Below are positions 1 to 7,365 of a stretch of 10,852 nucleotides of DNA, in pieces. Under the pieces are notes generated by a model, which ran no database searches, was not told where the DNA came from, and saw only the letters and a list, made by a program, of their open reading frames with translations. A program made the translations under genes and the position numbers. The DNA comes from Chloroflexota bacterium (lineage in GTDB: Bacteria; Chloroflexota; Limnocylindria; Limnocylindrales; CSP1-4), in assembly GCA_017860675.1 (NCBI GenBank), contig JAGDMV010000062.1:1-10852 (forward strand), given 5' to 3'. The stretch's first letter is position 1. The number at the start of each line of letters is the position of its first letter.

Positions 1-51
1 CTGGGGGAGCGCTCGCGGTGGCTGGGGGAGCGGTCGCGGTGGCTGGGGGAG
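1..51. repeat. 21-bp tandem repeat, about 2.4 copies
   Basis: Unit 1 (1-21) and unit 2 (22-42) differ at a single base, and a third partial copy begins at 43 (CTGGGGGAG). The array may continue past the left edge. It lies in frame inside the TPR gene on the minus strand and adds seven residues per copy, rich in Pro, Ala and Thr, so copy-number change would alter linker length without a frameshift. Confidence 0.85.
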
Positions 52-325
52 TCGTCGGGCCCGCCTCGCCCCGGAAGGCGATCACCTCCTCCAGGCGGTC
101 GCACATCCGGGCCGCGGTGGAGCTCTCGGGGTCGATCGCCAGCGCCTGTTGCGCCAGGGCCAGGGCCTGCTGCTCGTCGCCCCGCTCGAGGGCGACCCGG
201 GCCAGGCCGACCACCGCGATGGCGTTGTTGGGGTCGCCGTCGGCGGCCAGCCGGTAGAGGCGCTCGGCATCGTCGAGCAGGCCGAGGGCGAGGACCTGCT
301 CGGCCTGGATGAGCAGCTCGATCAC
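1..325 (-). CDS. TPR-repeat protein, N-terminal part (runs off left edge)
   Basis: The first 108 residues of a protein whose 3' end lies outside the window. The start is a GTG at 325 whose last two bases belong to the TGA stop of the upstream nucleotidyltransferase gene (GTGA overlap), which implies translational coupling. Residues 1-75 or so form two helical hairpins of tetratricopeptide type: the pattern ALGLLDDAERLYRLA, then DPNNAIAVVGLARVALERGD, then QQALALAQQALAIDPES fits the TPR consensus with its small residues and the closing Pro. After about residue 90 the chain becomes a Pro/Ala/Thr-rich linker made by a 21-bp tandem repeat at the window edge. TPRs are protein-interaction scaffolds; no enzymatic role can be read from this fragment. 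Operon position after HNH and cca is clear, function is not. Confidence in the frame is high and in any specific role low. Confidence 0.8.
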   Translation of the reverse strand, partial: MIELLIQAEQVLALGLLDDAERLYRLAADGDPNNAIAVVGLARVALERGDEQQALALAQQALAIDPESSTAARMCDRLEEVIAFRGEAGPTTPPATATAPPATASAPP

Positions 326-1707
326 GGTCCGGGCTCCACGCCGGCCGCCGGCCCAGGCTCTGTCCGCGTGTCCGGCCCGCCCTGCCGGACGATCTCCCGG
401 GCAAGCTCGAGCAGACGCGCCCGGTCGTTGAGCATCGGGTCGGCGATCACCCGGTCGAGGAGCCCGTCCAGCACCCGTCCCATCAGCGGTCCGGGCGGGA
501 TGCCGATCCTGGCCAGGTCGTCGCCGTCGACGGCCAGGTCGCCCCGTTCCAGCGCGACCCGCGCCGCCAGCTGGTCCCGGCAGCGACGGGCGAGCTCGTC
601 GAGACCATCGTGGCCGGCGGATTGGCCGCTGCCGACGTTGTCGCCGGCTCGCAGCGCGATCAGGTCGTCGATCGCGTCCGGCCCGACCCGCCGGATGAAG
701 CGTCGGACGGCCGCGTCAGACCACGAGGGCGCGTAGGCGAACATGTGCTGGCGGATCAGCCGCGCGATCCTCTCGATATCCGCCCGGGGTGCGTGCAGCG
801 CCTCCAGCCAGGCTTCGGCCAGCTCCGCCCCGACCGCCTCGTGGCCCACGAAGTGGCCGTCGGCGAAGCTGGCCGGCTTGCCGATGTCATGGAGGAGGGC
901 GGCCCAGCGGACGCGCGGCAGGCCGGCAGGGACGGCATCGACCGTCCGGCAGGTGTGGGCCCACAGGTCGTCGCCTGGGATCTTGGCCTGCGGGATCCCG
1001 CGCTGGAAGGCCAGGTCGGGGGCGATCGCGGCGAGGACGCCGGTCTCCTCGAGGAGGCGGAGGCCGGTCGACGGTCGTGGGGCAGCGAGGAGCCTGCCCA
1101 TCTCGGCATGCACGCGCTCGCCCGACAGGCGAGCCGCGAGCGCGGCGCAGGCCGCCATCGCCGCCTTGGTGTCCGGCTCCACGGTGAAGCCGAGCTGGGC
1201 TGCGAAGCGGGCCGCCCGCAGCAGCCGCAGGGCATCCTCGGTGAACCGAATCGCGGGGTCGCCCACAGCCCGGATCAGTCCCGCGGCGAGATCGTCGCTG
1301 CCACCGTGGAGGTCGACCAGCTCGATCCCGGCCCCGTCGTCTCGCCGCGGGTCCCGGCCGAGGGCCATCGCGTTGATGGTGAAGTCGCGCCGCGCCAGGT
1401 CAGCCTCGAGGCGATCGGTGAATGCCACCGCATCGGGGCGGCGGTGGTCGCGGTAGACACCGTCGGCCCGGAAGGTCGTCACTTCGTGCACCGACCCGTC
1501 CGCCTCGACGCCGACGGTCCCGTAGCGGTTCTCGTAGCGGGCTGCCGGGAAGAGGCCGAGCAGCTGGTCGGGCCGCACGTCGGTGCCCACGTCCCAGTCA
1601 GCGGGCGCGCGGCCGGACAGCAGGTCGCGGACGCAGCCGCCGACGAGGTAGGCGGCATGCCCGGCGCCCCAGAGGGCAGTCATGATCGAGCGGGGGCCGT
1701 CCGGCAC
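322..1707 (-). CDS. cca: CCA tRNA nucleotidyltransferase / poly(A) polymerase family, with HD domain
   Basis: Class II nucleotidyltransferase that adds or repairs the 3' CCA of tRNA. The head domain shows GGCVRD (about residues 23-28), the catalytic pair in DWDVGTD (Asp37, Asp39) and RRDFTINAMA (106-115). The neck shows EDALRLLRAARFAAQLGF (157-174) and ERVHAEMGRLL (197-207). A C-terminal HD module follows with LLHDIGK (271-277) and GHE (288-290), seen in many bacterial CCA enzymes with phosphohydrolase activity. The total of 461 residues is normal for the HD-containing type. The start is uncertain: GTG at 1707 gives the usual N-terminal helix before AYLVGG, while ATG at 1683 would leave only 13 residues before VGG; neither has a clear Shine-Dalgarno. 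The gene begins 29 nt after the HNH stop and overlaps the TPR start at its end. A pure poly(A) polymerase or A-adding enzyme cannot be excluded by sequence alone. Confidence 0.9.
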   Translation of the reverse strand: MPDGPRSIMTALWGAGHAAYLVGGCVRDLLSGRAPADWDVGTDVRPDQLLGLFPAARYENRYGTVGVEADGSVHEVTTFRADGVYRDHRRPDAVAFTDRLEADLARRDFTINAMALGRDPRRDDGAGIELVDLHGGSDDLAAGLIRAVGDPAIRFTEDALRLLRAARFAAQLGFTVEPDTKAAMAACAALAARLSGERVHAEMGRLLAAPRPSTGLRLLEETGVLAAIAPDLAFQRGIPQAKIPGDDLWAHTCRTVDAVPAGLPRVRWAALLHDIGKPASFADGHFVGHEAVGAELAEAWLEALHAPRADIERIARLIRQHMFAYAPSWSDAAVRRFIRRVGPDAIDDLIALRAGDNVGSGQSAGHDGLDELARRCRDQLAARVALERGDLAVDGDDLARIGIPPGPLMGRVLDGLLDRVIADPMLNDRARLLELAREIVRQGGPDTRTEPGPAAGVEPGP

Positions 1708-1736
1708 GGCCGCCAGGTCCGGGATCGGCCGGCCGC

Positions 1737-2252
1737 TCAGTGCTTCCCCAGGAACAGGTAGCTCCGCCACGCCTCGTTGCGCTCGTCGGCGAGGTAGGGG
1801 GTGAACAGCGAGTAGACGTCGCTGCGGGGCTCGAACGGCGGCCGGACCAGGCGGAGGTGCGCCTCGTCGGGCGTCTTGCCGCCCTTCCGGTGGTTGCAGA
1901 CCCGGCAGGCGGCCACCAGGTTCTCCCAGGTGTGCTCGCCACCCCTGTGACGAGGGATGACGTGGTCGAGGGTCAGATCGTTCGACTGGTGGCCGCAGTA
2001 CTGGCAGGTGTGGCGGTCGCGGGCGAGTACCTCGCGGCGGCTGAGCTTCACCCGGGGGCGCGGCCGACGCACGCGGTGCTGGAGTCGGATGACCGACGGA
2101 GCCTGGAACGCCTGGCGCGGCGTCCGGATGAGCTGGTGGTCGTACTCGACGACCTCGGCCTTGTCGCCGAAGAGGAGGCGGAAGGCACGCGGCAGCCCGC
2201 ACACGTTCAGTGGCTCGTAGTCCTGGTTGAGCACGAGCACGACACCGTCCAT
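1737..2252 (-). CDS. HNH endonuclease family protein
   Basis: A 171-residue protein of the widespread small HNH family that begins with a V-L-V-L-N-x-x-Y-E-P-L-N strand (here VVLVLNQDYEPLNVCGLPRA). The central part (residues 45-70) is basic (SVIRLQHRVRRPRPRVKLSR). The nuclease core is complete: CQYC at 83-86, the metal-binding DH at 96-97 (LTLDHVIPRHRGG), Asn111 in TWENLVAAC, and CRVCN at 116-120 followed by HRKGGKTPDEA. The two CxxC pairs should bind structural zinc. The substrate of this family is not established; the genes are common in Chloroflexota, Actinobacteria and Cyanobacteria and are usually not tied to a methylase. ATG at 2252 is chosen because family homology begins there; an upstream ATG at 2312 would add 20 residues encoded partly by the tandem repeat. 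It is probably first in an HNH-cca-TPR operon. Confidence 0.9.
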   Translation of the reverse strand: MDGVVLVLNQDYEPLNVCGLPRAFRLLFGDKAEVVEYDHQLIRTPRQAFQAPSVIRLQHRVRRPRPRVKLSRREVLARDRHTCQYCGHQSNDLTLDHVIPRHRGGEHTWENLVAACRVCNHRKGGKTPDEAHLRLVRPPFEPRSDVYSLFTPYLADERNEAWRSYLFLGKH

Positions 2253-2261
2253 TCTGGTCCG

Positions 2262-2267
2262 ATCGTA
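2262..2267 (-). promoter_or_regulatory. Candidate -10 element for the HNH-cca-TPR unit
   Basis: Read on the minus strand the hexamer is TACGAT (fits TAnnnT), ending 9 nt before the HNH ATG, so transcription would begin almost at the start codon with a very short leader. No good TTGACA-like -35 is visible; the -35 position falls at the edge of the 16-bp repeat tract. Weak support only. Confidence 0.3.
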
Positions 2268-2279
2268 GCAGGCACGGGC

Positions 2280-2342
2280 CGAGGGAGCGGCGACACGAGG
2301 GAGCGGCGACACGAGGGAGCGGCGACACGAGGGAGCGGCGAC
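2280..2342. repeat. 16-bp tandem repeat between VKOR and HNH genes
   Basis: Three perfect head-to-tail copies of GAGCGGCGACACGAGG (2285-2300, 2301-2316, 2317-2332), with 5 matching bases before them and 10 after. They lie in the 172-nt gap upstream of the HNH gene, close to the candidate promoter. Perfect identity suggests recent expansion by slippage. The remainder of this gap (2343-2424) shows no other recognisable element. Confidence 0.9.
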
Positions 2343-2424
2343 GCGGCCGCGCCGCCCTGGAACCGGAAGGGTCGCCGGTCACGCCCGGCGTTCGAGTCTC
2401 GGCCGCGGGCGACTGCCCACGGCC

Positions 2425-2940
2425 CTACCAGCTGGCGCCTTCGGCGACCTTGTCCCGGCGCACCCAGACGATGAGGGCGATGACGAAGCGCAGGACGAGG
2501 CTCACCCCGTAGGCGGTGCACCAGACGCAGACGGCCCCGATCAGGAAGACCTGGGCGAACATGAACCACGCCTCGAACGTCACGCCGACGAGGCTGAGGC
2601 CGTAGTGGATGGCGAGCAGGCGCCGATCGTTCGTCCGCCACCAGCCCAGGGCGGCGGCCAGCAGGATCAGCGAGAGGCCGACGCCGAAGACGGCGACCGG
2701 GATCGGACCGATCCACGCGTACTCGCTCTTGGCCACCTCGACGCAGCCCTCCAGCGGCCCGCAGGCCGGGACGCCGCCGGAGAGCTCCACCGTCGCCAGG
2801 TAGGTGGCGACCACCAGCCCGAAGGTGTCGAGCGCGGCGAGGATCAGCCCTGGGTGGACTCCGCGCGCCCGGATGGCGAACATCGCGAGCCCGAAGGTGA
2901 TGACCGCGACGACGACCCAGAAGGCGAACCAGGCAAGCAT
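2425..2940 (-). CDS. Vitamin K epoxide reductase (VKOR) family membrane protein
   Basis: A 171-residue polytopic membrane protein with four to five hydrophobic segments (about residues 4-24, 31-51, 78-100, 108-128 and 132-160). It has the VKOR hallmarks in order: a loop cysteine pair (Cys60 and Cys66, in ACGPLEGCVEVAKSEYA), the conserved Ser72, the GIPVAVFG-like stretch (here IGPIPVAVFG, 78-86) and the redox CVWC (138-141) in the last helices. Bacterial VKOR passes electrons from a thioredoxin-fold partner to quinone, replacing DsbB in disulfide formation. This copy lacks the C-terminal thioredoxin domain seen in some bacterial fusions, and no DsbA-like gene lies in the window, so its partner must be encoded elsewhere. 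The ATG at 2940 is the natural start, with a hydrophobic helix beginning immediately; no strong Shine-Dalgarno precedes it. It may be transcribed separately from the HNH unit because the gap to HNH is 172 nt. Confidence 0.92.
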   Translation of the reverse strand: MLAWFAFWVVVAVITFGLAMFAIRARGVHPGLILAALDTFGLVVATYLATVELSGGVPACGPLEGCVEVAKSEYAWIGPIPVAVFGVGLSLILLAAALGWWRTNDRRLLAIHYGLSLVGVTFEAWFMFAQVFLIGAVCVWCTAYGVSLVLRFVIALIVWVRRDKVAEGASW

Positions 2941-3200
2941 CGGACGCAGGGTACCGAATATCGGCGTTTCGGGCGGGCGGCCGGTTCGGCGGCGGCAAGC
3001 GAGCCCTCCGCGCGGCGTCCTCGTCGGATGCGCTCGCCCGGACCCCCGGGGCCTTCATCTGGACCCGTCTGAGGCCCCCGCGGCATCCCCCTGAGGTGCT
3101 GCCGGGCCCCGATCTGCCCGAACGCCCGATCCGCCCGCTCCCCCCTCAGCCCCACGGTTGAGGTCGACGGCCCGGTTCGAGGGGCCGCAGGAGCGGGACG
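2941..3200. other. Divergent intergenic region, VKOR / sigma factor
   Basis: The 260 nt between the divergent VKOR and sigma-factor starts must hold promoters for both, but no convincing -35/-10 pair can be picked out. On the VKOR side a GATATT hexamer lies about 20 nt from the ATG and might serve as a weak -10. On the sigma side a 6-bp hairpin (3168-3173 with 3182-3187) ends 1 nt before the Shine-Dalgarno AGGAG (3189-3193). I see no gene or RNA in it. Confidence 0.5.
3189..3193 (+). promoter_or_regulatory. Shine-Dalgarno of the sigma-factor gene
   Basis: AGGAG, 7 nt before the ATG at 3201. It fixes the start of the sigma-factor gene and is among the clearest ribosome sites in this window. 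Confidence 0.7.
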
Positions 3201-3767
3201 ATGTACGGCACGACGGCGACCTGGACTGAAGACAGCGGGCGGGGGCCCGAACGACACGTGGCCGTCTCGGCGGCGCAGGTCGTGGAGACCGAGCGCGGTT
3301 CCCTGCTGGGATGGGTCACGGCGATGACCCGGGACCGCGACGTGGCCGAGGACGTGGTCCAGGAGGCGCTCGTGCGCCTCTGGCTGGAGATGGAGGCCGG
3401 ACGCTGCCCCGACAATCCCGCCGCGTGGCTGCGCCGGGTGAGCTCCAACCTGGTGGCGAGCCAGGCGCGGCATGCCGCCGTGGTTCGGCGCTACGAGGAC
3501 GTCGAGGTCTCCCGGCCGCACGACCCGGTCCCCTCGGTGGAGGCCGAGGCTCAGGGGCACGAGATGGCGGCCGCGCTGGGCGTCGCGCTCGCAACCCTGC
3601 CGCGGCGCGATGGCGAGGCGATCGCCATGGCAGCCGCCGGCATCTCGAGGGCGACGATGGCCGTCCGGCTGAGTCGGTCCGAGCCAGCCACCCGCACGCT
3701 CCTCTGCCGTGCGCGGGAGCGTCTCCGGATGGCCTTCGAGGCCGAGCTCGGCGGATCGGCAGCCTGA
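3201..3767 (+). CDS. ECF-like sigma-70 family RNA polymerase sigma factor
   Basis: A 188-residue two-domain sigma factor. Region 2 spans about residues 33-90: RGSLLGWVTAMTRDRDVAEDVVQEALVRLW is the usual core-binding and -10 helix pattern (D-x-A-E-D-x-V-Q-E), followed by NPAAWLRRVSSNLVASQARH. A short acidic linker leads to region 4 (about 125-178), with ALATLPRRDGEAIAMAAAGISRATMAVRLSRSEPATRTLLCRARERLR. Region 4 is recognisable but diverged: the common 'GLSYREIAELLGVSEGTVKSRL' pattern is only loosely kept. The start at ATG 3201 is supported by AGGAG at 3189-3193 with 7-nt spacing. It acts with core RNA polymerase on an unknown promoter set. No anti-sigma gene is adjacent; the next gene, 129 nt downstream in the same direction, is a large LuxR-type ATPase regulator, which may be co-transcribed. 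Confidence 0.85.
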   Translation: MYGTTATWTEDSGRGPERHVAVSAAQVVETERGSLLGWVTAMTRDRDVAEDVVQEALVRLWLEMEAGRCPDNPAAWLRRVSSNLVASQARHAAVVRRYEDVEVSRPHDPVPSVEAEAQGHEMAAALGVALATLPRRDGEAIAMAAAGISRATMAVRLSRSEPATRTLLCRARERLRMAFEAELGGSAA

Positions 3768-3896
3768 ACGGCCCGGCGGGCCATGATCGGGCGCAGGGAA
3801 ACACAGTCGCTCCTCGTGCGGTCGACCGCCCGCGACCGCACGCCGCGGCCGGGAGGACGTGATTGCCGGTACTGGCGCAGGCGCCGTCGACGGAGC

Positions 3897-6800
3897 ATGC
3901 TTCGGACCGTGGAGGCGTGGGGAGCAGCCGGTCCGTTCATCGGTCGGGTCCCCGAGCTGGCTGCGCTGGAAGGTGCACTGGCGCGCGCGGCGGGCGGGCG
4001 GCCCGTGGTCGTCGTCGTCGGCGGCGAGGGCGGCATCGGCAAGACGCGCCTCGTCGACGAGCTCGCGGGCAGGGCCCACGCTCGGGGCATCCGCGTGCTG
4101 TCGGGTGGGTGCCTGGCGCTCGGCGGGGCGGGCGTCCCGTACGCCCCCTTCCTCGAGGCGATGCGCTCGCTCGTCCGCGAGGTGGAGCCGTCCCGGCTGC
4201 CGGCGCTGCTCGGGCCGGGTCGAACGGAACTCGCCCGCCTCGTGCCCGAGATCGCCGGGCGGCTGGCCGGGTCCGCGCCGGTCGCCAGCGGGGCTGCTGC
4301 CGTGACGGTCGGCGCCGCTGCCGCTCGATCCGACGCCCCGACCGGCACGGCCGGCGCCGGGGCGTCCCCGTGGGTGTCGATGGCCGAGCCTGCCGCCGAG
4401 CCCGGCCTTGCCCGGGCGCGCCTGTTCGAGATCGTGCTGGGTGCCGCCGAGCGGCTGGCCCGCGACGCGCCCCTGCTCCTCGTGATCGAGGACCTGCACC
4501 ACGCCGACGGGGCGACCCGCGACCTGCTCCGTTTCCTGGTGCGGAACCTGCGGGATGCGCGGGCCTGCCTGCTGGTCACGGTGCGGACCGACGAGCTGGT
4601 GCCCGGGGGTCCGGTCGCTACCCTGCTCGGCGAGCTGGAGTCCCGCCCCGGGACGGTCCGGCTCGAGCTTGGCCCGTTCGGGCGGCCGGAGATGGCCGAG
4701 CTCCTGGCCGGCCGCCTGCACGAGGCCCCGACCGGCGCCCTGGTGGAGCGCGTCCTGCGCCGGTCGGAGGGCAACCCGTTCTATGCCGAGCTGCTGGCCG
4801 ACGGCCTGGCCGCGACGGCGACGGGCGCGGCGGGCGCGGGGCGACCCGGGCCGGCATCAGCGGGCTGGGACGACGCCGGCGAAGCGGACGAGGGCGAGCC
4901 GGCCGGCGAACGAGCCGAAGCCGAGGTGCCCCGCCGGCTCCGCGACATCATCGAGGCGCGCATCGCCGCGCTGCCCGAACGAACTCGCGAGGTGCTGCGG
5001 GTCGCCGCCGTCGCCGGCCCGCGGGTGGACGACCGGCTGCTCGCCCTGGTGGCGGGGATTCCCGAGCGGGAGCTGTTCGCGGCCCTGCGCGACGCGGTCG
5101 CCCGGCGTGTGCTCGTCACCATGCAGGGCGAGTCCGGCGGGTCGATCGCCTTCGCACACAGCCTCATCCGCGAAGCGGTCGCGGCCCAGCTGTTCCCTGC
5201 CGAGCGGGCGGCCCTTCACGCGCGCTACGCCGAGGCACTCGTGGCGCACCCGGATATCGGCGGCGGTCCGATCGAGCGGGCTGCATCGCTGCTGCATCAC
5301 TGGGAGGGCGCCGGCCGGGCCGAGCAGGCCCTGGCCGCTGCGGTGAGCGCCGGACGGGCGGCCGAGGTCGTGTTCGCCTTCTCCGATGCCAGCCGTCACT
5401 ACGAGCGTGCGATCGCGCTCTGGGACCGTGTGCCGGGCGAGCTTCGCCCGCCGGGCGTCGACCGGCCGGCCGTGCTCGACCGGGCCGCCGACACGGCCGC
5501 ACTGTCCGGGAGGTACGACCAGGCGGTCGCGTGGTGGCGAGAGGCCCTGGCCTCGTTCGATCACGTCGCGGAGCCGGGCCGGGCGGCCACCTACCACGAG
5601 CGGCTCCGCTGGACGCTGTGGCAGTCGGGCGACTGGGCGGGTGCAGCGGCCGAGGTCGAGGCGGCGCTGGCGATGACGCCGGTGACGCCACCGTCGCAGG
5701 GTCGGGCCCGCGCGCTCGCCCACAAGGCCGGCCTGCTCATGCTCGCCGGGCGCCCCGCCGAGTCGATGCCGCTCGCCGAGGAGGCGCTCTCGATCGCCAG
5801 GGCCGTGGACGAGCCGGCCGAGGTGAGCCTGGCACTCGGGGTCATGGCCTGGGATCTGGTCGCTCTCGGCGACGACGAGCAGGCCCTCGCCCTGATGAAC
5901 GTTGCCCGGCCCCTGGCCGAGGCCTACCCGCGTGCCGAGGGGGCGGCCATCGCCACGACGAATCTCGTCGGCATCCTGGACAAGATGGGCCGCTACGAGG
6001 AGGCCCTCGCGGTCGCGCGCGAAGCGGTGGCCCGCACCCGGGCATGGGGGCTCGAGCGGACCTACGGCAGCGCGCTCAACGCGAGCGCGGCCAGCGTGCA
6101 GATCGTCCTCGGCGGGTGGGACGAGGCAGATCGCCTGACGGCCGACGCCCTGGATCGGGAGCCGGCCGGCACCGAGGCGATCCTGCTCGGTGCCACTCGG
6201 GGCCGCCTGCTCGCGGGTCGGGGCCGGTTCGCCGAGGCCGCACCGCTGCTCGATGCCGCCCGTGCGGCCGCGGCCCGGGCGAACCACGCCGACCACCTGC
6301 TGCGGGTCGCGACGGCTGACGCCGAGCTGGCTCTCTGGGCCGGCCGGCCCGATGAGGCCCGGGCAGTCGCGGACGCGGCCCTGGCACCGTTCGCCGCTGC
6401 CGGCTCGGGGTCAGCCGGCGCCCCATCGGTCACCGCCGTCGGTCCGCCGTCAGCCAGTGCCGGTCCGCCGTCAGCCGCTGCCGGTTCGGGGTCAGCCGCT
6501 GCCGGGTCGCCGCCAGCCGGCGCCCCATCGGTCACCGCCGTCGGGTCGCCATCCGCTGAGTCGGGTCGTAGGCCTGCTCTACCGGGCGTCCGTCCGCTCG
6601 ACCTGGCAGCCCTCGGGCTCTGCGCCCTCGGCATCAGGGCGGCCGCAGACGAGGCCGAACGTGCACGCGCCGTCCGCAGCCCGGGCGTGCTCCAGGCGTC
6701 AGTCGCGGCCGGGGAGCGGTTCCTCGCCCTCGCCGAGACCGCGGCCGACCGCGCCTCCGCTCCCTGGCGCTCGAGGCTGCTGCTCTGCCGAGCCGAGGCG

Positions 6801-7364
6801 GCGCGACAGGCCGGTCCCGGGAACCCGGACCTCTGGGCCGCGACCATCGACGCGTTCGAAACGCCGCCCAGGCCGTACGACTCCGCCTATGCCCGCCTTC
6901 GCCAGGCCGAAGCGCTGGTGGCGGCGGGCGCGCCGCGGACCGCCGTGGCGCAGACACTGGGCCGTGCTCGCGCCGCGGCCGAGCCGCTGGGGGCGATGCC
7001 TCTGCTCCGGTCGATCGAGCTGCTCGCTCGGCGGCTGCGAATCGAGCTCGTCTCGCCGGAGGCAGCCCCGGCGGTCGTGCCGGCGGCACGCGATCGGCCA
7101 CTCACGCGCGTGCCGCGAACGACCGGCCCGGCTGTCGGCACGCCCGAGGAGGCTGCAGCCGGCCTGGGGCTCACCCCACGCGAGCGCGAGGTGCTCGGGC
7201 TGGTCGCGCTGGGGCGAACGAACCGCGAGATCGCCCGCGAGCTGTTCATGAGCGAGAAGACAGCCAGCGTGCACGTGTCGAACATCCTCGACAAGCTCGG
7301 GGCGGCCAACCGGGTGGAGGCCGCGGCCATCGCGGTCCGGCTGGGGCTGGCGGCCGACGAGTAG
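3897..7364 (+). CDS. LuxR-family transcriptional regulator with AAA-type ATPase and TPR-like repeats (LAL type)
   Basis: A 1155-residue cytoplasmic regulator of the large ATP-binding LuxR class. The N-terminal ATPase starts with FIGRVPELAALEGAL; Walker A is GGEGGIGKT (about 42-50) and Walker B is LLLVIEDLHHAD (193-204), followed by LLVTVRTDEL and the typical SEGNPFYAELLADGL. Residues 340-520 hold the winged-helix-like part (RRLRDIIEARIAALPERTRE, later FAHSLIREAV). About 530-835 is a chain of TPR-like helical pairs (for example GRYEEALAVAREAVARTRAWG). An Ala/Pro/Ser/Gly linker (about 833-896) comes from repeated DNA. The C-terminal LuxR HTH (about 1090-1152) is intact: LTPREREVLGLVALGRTNREIA, then MSEKTASVHVSNILDKLGA. 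Such proteins are ATP-dependent, ligand- or partner-sensing activators; the target is unknown. The start is uncertain: ATG 3897 follows GGAG too closely, GTG 3909 is possible, and ATG 3783 would add 38 Arg-rich residues unlike the family. Confidence 0.9.
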   Translation: MLRTVEAWGAAGPFIGRVPELAALEGALARAAGGRPVVVVVGGEGGIGKTRLVDELAGRAHARGIRVLSGGCLALGGAGVPYAPFLEAMRSLVREVEPSRLPALLGPGRTELARLVPEIAGRLAGSAPVASGAAAVTVGAAAARSDAPTGTAGAGASPWVSMAEPAAEPGLARARLFEIVLGAAERLARDAPLLLVIEDLHHADGATRDLLRFLVRNLRDARACLLVTVRTDELVPGGPVATLLGELESRPGTVRLELGPFGRPEMAELLAGRLHEAPTGALVERVLRRSEGNPFYAELLADGLAATATGAAGAGRPGPASAGWDDAGEADEGEPAGERAEAEVPRRLRDIIEARIAALPERTREVLRVAAVAGPRVDDRLLALVAGIPERELFAALRDAVARRVLVTMQGESGGSIAFAHSLIREAVAAQLFPAERAALHARYAEALVAHPDIGGGPIERAASLLHHWEGAGRAEQALAAAVSAGRAAEVVFAFSDASRHYERAIALWDRVPGELRPPGVDRPAVLDRAADTAALSGRYDQAVAWWREALASFDHVAEPGRAATYHERLRWTLWQSGDWAGAAAEVEAALAMTPVTPPSQGRARALAHKAGLLMLAGRPAESMPLAEEALSIARAVDEPAEVSLALGVMAWDLVALGDDEQALALMNVARPLAEAYPRAEGAAIATTNLVGILDKMGRYEEALAVAREAVARTRAWGLERTYGSALNASAASVQIVLGGWDEADRLTADALDREPAGTEAILLGATRGRLLAGRGRFAEAAPLLDAARAAAARANHADHLLRVATADAELALWAGRPDEARAVADAALAPFAAAGSGSAGAPSVTAVGPPSASAGPPSAAAGSGSAAAGSPPAGAPSVTAVGSPSAESGRRPALPGVRPLDLAALGLCALGIRAAADEAERARAVRSPGVLQASVAAGERFLALAETAADRASAPWRSRLLLCRAEAARQAGPGNPDLWAATIDAFETPPRPYDSAYARLRQAEALVAAGAPRTAVAQTLGRARAAAEPLGAMPLLRSIELLARRLRIELVSPEAAPAVVPAARDRPLTRVPRTTGPAVGTPEEAAAGLGLTPREREVLGLVALGRTNREIARELFMSEKTASVHVSNILDKLGAANRVEAAAIAVRLGLAADE
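6412..6544 (+). repeat. 31-bp exact direct duplication and related short repeats in the LuxR linker
   Basis: A 31-bp stretch at 6412-6442 recurs exactly at 6514-6544, 102 bp later (34 codons, so in frame). Between them shorter related units recur (GGTCCGCCGTCAGCC twice, TCAGCCGCTGCCGG). All encode an Ala/Pro/Ser/Gly/Val linker, with the peptide AGAPSVTAVG appearing twice. This is expansion of a flexible interdomain segment between the TPR-like part and the C-terminal part; it does not disrupt the frame. Confidence 0.85.
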
Positions 7365-7365
7365 G

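Noticed and set aside
610..1761. 383-codon open frame on the plus strand opposite the cca gene
   Set aside because: It is a compositional shadow of a well-supported gene at very high GC; the product has no domain pattern and the opposite strand has clear CCA-enzyme motifs.
3168..3187. tRNA T-arm-like hairpin with GGTTCGAG loop
   Set aside because: No anticodon arm, D arm or acceptor stem can be fitted around it; more likely a leader hairpin or chance.
3783..3896. Upstream extension of the LuxR-type protein from ATG 3783
   Set aside because: The extra 38 residues are Arg-rich without family similarity and no Shine-Dalgarno precedes that ATG; the family region begins near FIGRVPEL.
2844..4721. 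625-codon open frame on the minus strand spanning VKOR, the sigma factor and the LuxR gene
   Set aside because: It runs antisense across parts of three genes with clear motifs, and its product is Arg/Gly/Pro-rich without a family pattern.
4857..6296. 479-codon open frame on the minus strand opposite the LuxR gene
   Set aside because: High-GC antisense shadow; no recognisable motif, while the plus strand encodes continuous ATPase and TPR-like sequence.
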